A model generated the notes under the pieces. It was not told the origin of the DNA. It searched no databases and saw nothing but the letters and a program-made list of their open reading frames with translations. A stretch of DNA of 64,000 nt from Theobroma cacao (lineage: Eukaryota > Streptophyta > Magnoliopsida > Malvales > Malvaceae), in assembly GCF_000208745.1 (NCBI RefSeq), contig NC_030854.1:37912111-37976110 (forward strand), given 5' to 3'. A program made the position numbers and the translations under genes. Below, one piece after another: positions 61,009-64,000 of the stretch. Every line of letters begins with the position of its first letter. Positions within the stretch are counted from its first letter, which is position 1.

Positions 61009-63171
61009 TTTTGGGGCTTGGGTTTAGCTCTTCCCGTTCAAATGAAGAAGAGAGAAAAGACAAAAGTATGTTCTACATGTTTTTCCTCTTCTAGGAAGCA
61101 TGAAACCAACTAAGAAACAATAATAAATGATACCACCAGAATCAGGAAAATAAATAAATGATATAAACGCGTTGCTCACATATTTGTTTCCCCTGTCTGA
61201 CTTGTTAATCCATAAGGCCAGGTATCGGTTCGAACCAATAAGCGATCCAGTATCAAGAAAGGTAATAAGTATGAAAAACTTTTCCATGAACCCACAGCGT
61301 GATATAGAGATTCTTCTACAAGAACACGACATTTCATTGACCAAAGAATAAGTTACTGCCAATCTTCCTACATCTGAAGTACTGTCGAGTTTCAAATCAG
61401 CTACTAATCAAATTACATCATGATACCGGTGGAAAATTGTATCCTCTTGTCTGGGATTCTCAGTAGTTTGATGAGAAGTGGGGTCAAAGCTGCGCCAAGG
61501 ATGCTATTTAAGATCAAACCACTATTAAGTAATAATGCTTGCTACATACAAGTTGCTGTGCTTTGAAAAAGATATATCTGTCTCCAAACCAATTAAGAGC
61601 ATAAATATAATCTCAAACAAGAATGAGAAAAACTGATAATAATCCAAGGAAGTAGGTAGGCTGAATGAAGGATTCCCTAATGTCATGAATACGGCACAAC
61701 ACCAAGGGGCCTAGGACTACTCCAGCCTGATACATAAGAGAGAAAACCACAAAAAATGTCATGTTGGTAACAACTTAATCCGGCATTTTGTTTTTTCTAG
61801 AGAGGAAAGTTTTTCTTACAACAACCTGTGCAACTGGTCCTGGTTGTCCCACGGGCTTGAGGAGAAGGTGGAAGAAATGGGCAAATGGCAAGAATGCAAG
61901 AGGTCTGCGTCAATGCCGTGCACCAAAGGGTTGAATGAGTATTGTTCAAGGCATAAACGTTTGTGTATGATATCCATGCTGGTTTGAGAATGGTAAGAAA
62001 GAAGATATAATAACAATTTTAAGTTGGAAGCACAAAAACATTTGAGGAAAGAAAAGAAAGTCAAATCAAAGTCAAATGCACAACTGCATGCTGATGAAAA
62101 TGTTAATATGTTTTCATGTGTATTATAACCCCTATGTTTATATGATTATGCTATATAATCAAGAAATAACCTGCAACAGCTTAACTCATGCAAAAAAAAA
62201 ATCCCAAATTGTCAATAATAAACTGAGGAATTCTACTAAGGTTTGAACTCAAATATATATTGAGTTGATTAAGAACAATAGAATTAGTTTAACAAATCAA
62301 ATATAAGGATTCACCTCAGATCAAATTTCACAAAATCTTGTAATAATGGCACCTTGTTTATCAGATGCATACAAGGTCAGTCGTGTGTCATTTCCTAAAA
62401 GTTGAATGAATATTTGGTTGGTTCTGGTCTTGGAGAAAAAGATTTTTGTGGTTGTCCCTTAGGAAGAAGCTGCAAAAATCATAAACTTTAAACTCTTCTG
62501 ATGTCCCAATGAAAGCTTGATAAAGATCCCAGTACTTCCACCTAAATAGTTACATTGTTAAACAGCCACCCACCATCGCTAAACGGTATAGTGGAATACC
62601 AACATTGCCTGGTCTTGCAAACACTTGAATACATTCTGGCAAAACTGAATGCTGTATGCTTCTTTCCTGATGAATAAGTGCACCGATATCTGTCTTCTGT
62701 AAGTTCTGCAGCTTTGACCTGCGTAGATAAAACTAATGTTTGGTCTCTGATAATTGGTTCATTATAAATTTATAACTAAGAGTATTATTTTGGTTATGGC
62801 TGCCATTTTGAAGGGTCCTGATTTGTACAATAACAGATTTGAATAACAAAAAATTCATCTTTGGTTCAATGTTGCTGATTCCTTTCTGAAACACAAGATT
62901 ATTTCTCAAAATCCCAAGTTCCAAGAGGTCGACGAGAACATGATAACAATGGTGATAAATTTCTCAAGCTTTTCAATAAGTGACAGAACCACAACCTAAT
63001 CTAATCCAGTGCAGATGGAAAGAAGTTCAATTGAGTGAAAAAGTATAAAGGGGAAACAGACCAGAAAGCTCTAGTTGCCGTGCACTTCAAAATCAGATTG
63101 TCAATAGACTCTGTTCAGGATGAAATCAATAACACCATTAAACATCATAGCTGAAAAGTGGGATTCATACC
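61009..63171. other. Spacer upstream of GUX copy 2 / 3' of ARMC7-like gene
   Basis: Similarity to GUX copy 1 stops near 61060. Beyond it lie about 2 kb of moderately AT-rich DNA with no open frame I recognise; part may be 3' untranslated sequence of the ARMC7-like gene. A palindromic ggttcgaacc at about 61228 resembles a tRNA T-loop, but no cloverleaf forms. Confidence 0.55.
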
Positions 63172-63613
63172 TTACTTGTCCTTAGAGACATGCTTGTCCA
63201 GAAATGCTTTGGCCAGATTACTGAAGCTTACATTTTGAGAGGCAGCATACCTCTCAATGACATCAACCACTTCAGGCTTTAGAATCTCCTCCCTGTTAGC
63301 CTTGTTACAAAGATAATAAAAGGCCCCCAGAGCATAATTCACCTGACAATCAATTATTAGGTTTCTCAGATGTGTATACATGTAGCATAGTTAAACACAA
63401 GCAGCTTTCATAGATCAAATGCCCCCATTAATTCACGGCAGGCAAAGACCATAATGGATGTAGTTCCCTAGTATAAGTATGCCTCATGAAGTTCCCTAGT
63501 ACTATATTTTTTTTCCTGACTGAACCAATTCCAGTCGTAAAAACTAGATGCTAGTTCGGTGTGCAACATAAGTTAAACTCCCAAGTTCTGTCCTACATAC
63601 AAACTTTGAGAGG

Positions 63614-63649
<36 letters not shown>

Positions 63650-63660
63650 TTNAGGAGGAG

Positions 63661-63695
<35 letters not shown>

Positions 63696-64000
63696 ATAAT
63701 GAATTCAGTACAATGCACCGTCCCAAGTTCTATCTCTAGGAACTCAAAACAACTAGGGGGAAAAAAAGAGATAACCAAGAACAGAAGTTTTCCACTCACT
63801 GTATTTATGACTGGGCTTGATAAACACTGAATGGCAAGAGGGATTCCATCACACTGAGTGATAATAGCACCATTTGCTGGATCTGCAAAGGTTATCATCA
63901 ATAAGAAGACAGAAGACCATAATTTAAGAATTAAAGGCCCGGACTTACCTACACAAGAATTGCTGATATTTCCGATTCCAAATTCCACAAGCTTTTCACA
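63172..64000 (-). CDS. ARMC7-like armadillo repeat protein, 3' half (partial)
   Basis: Three minus-strand exons are visible: beyond 64000 to 63949, 63882-63800, and 63342-63172, the last ending in TAA. The joined protein reads KLVEFGIGNISNSCV, then DPANGAIITQCDGIPLAIQC, LSSPVINT, VNYALGAFYYLCNKANREEI, VVDVIERYAAS and FSNLAKAFLDKHVS. This is the C-terminal part of the small (about 180 residue) armadillo protein conserved in plants and animals as ARMC7, whose human member is associated with the spliceosome. The first half lies beyond the right edge. Two (GA)n tracts with an N occupy intron 63343-63799. Identification rests on the conserved exon sequences and is good; the function in plants is unknown to me. 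Confidence 0.88.
63611..63692 (+). repeat. Two (GA)n tracts around a single N
   Basis: gagggagggagagaga... and ggaggaggagagaga... GA arrays flank an N at 63652 inside the ARMC7-like gene's last visible intron. The arrangement is the same as at 46693-46764. Confidence 0.85.

Noticed and set aside
61170..61270. Possible tRNA: ggttcgaacc resembling a T-loop at about 61228
   Set aside because: The T-stem does not pair over five bases, no acceptor stem or D/anticodon arms can be folded around it, and ggttcgaacc is simply a palindrome.
1..64000. CRISPR arrays, phage, integron or other prokaryotic systems
   Set aside because: None seen: the tandem repeats present are microsatellites or plant repeat duplications, and all recognised genes are spliced or typical plant nuclear genes.

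Overview
This window is nuclear DNA of a flowering plant, most likely a eudicot (probably a rosid). The genes are intron-rich with GT-AG junctions, and their products include a PLS-class PPR protein, a U/P-type cyclin relic, xylan glucuronosyltransferases, a plant-type peroxisomal acyl-CoA synthetase, TANGLED1 and an NPK1/ANP MAP3K. The spacers are very AT-rich and full of decayed transposons. There is one 377-base N gap and there are three single N bases. Nothing looks prokaryotic or viral.

Layout, left to right: LACS7 5' half (minus, runs off the left edge); 6.5 kb repeat-rich spacer with a DNA-transposon fossil around the N gap; endo-beta-mannosidase EBM (plus, 11 exons); intronless PPR gene (plus); spacer with an RNase H relic; J-domain/ferredoxin-like plastid protein (plus); DUF1995 plastid protein (minus); 8 kb of tandem duplication, MITEs, a duplicated DUF1995 exon 1 and an AAA-ATPase relic; kinesin-14 (plus); eIF3e (minus); 4 kb spacer with a Mutator-like element whose empty site is preserved nearby; TAN1 (plus); ANP/NPK1-type MAP3K (minus); two tandem GUX4/5-type glucuronosyltransferase genes (minus) with a broken P-type cyclin between them; and the 3' half of an ARMC7-like armadillo gene (minus, runs off the right edge).

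The neighbours resemble several Arabidopsis segments merged: PGSIP5-ANP1-EBM (At1g0899-0901), cyclin-TAN1-PPR-DnaJ (At3g0533 area) and KIN14S-DUF1995-LACS7 (At5g2755-2760). These locus assignments are from memory. The window therefore looks like an ancestral block that was split after duplication in Arabidopsis. Three of the genes (kinesin-14, TAN1, ANP-type MAP3K) belong to microtubule and cytokinesis biology. The first two carry mitosis-specific activator (MSA) type MYB3R motifs upstream. All exon models were built by eye from splice signals, reading-frame continuity and family resemblance, and each complete model closes in frame. I found no wholly new gene system. The most informative unexplained structures are the MSA motifs, the transposon with its paralogous empty site, the GUX duplication with its truncated cyclin, and the tandem block at 26.8-29.9 kb.
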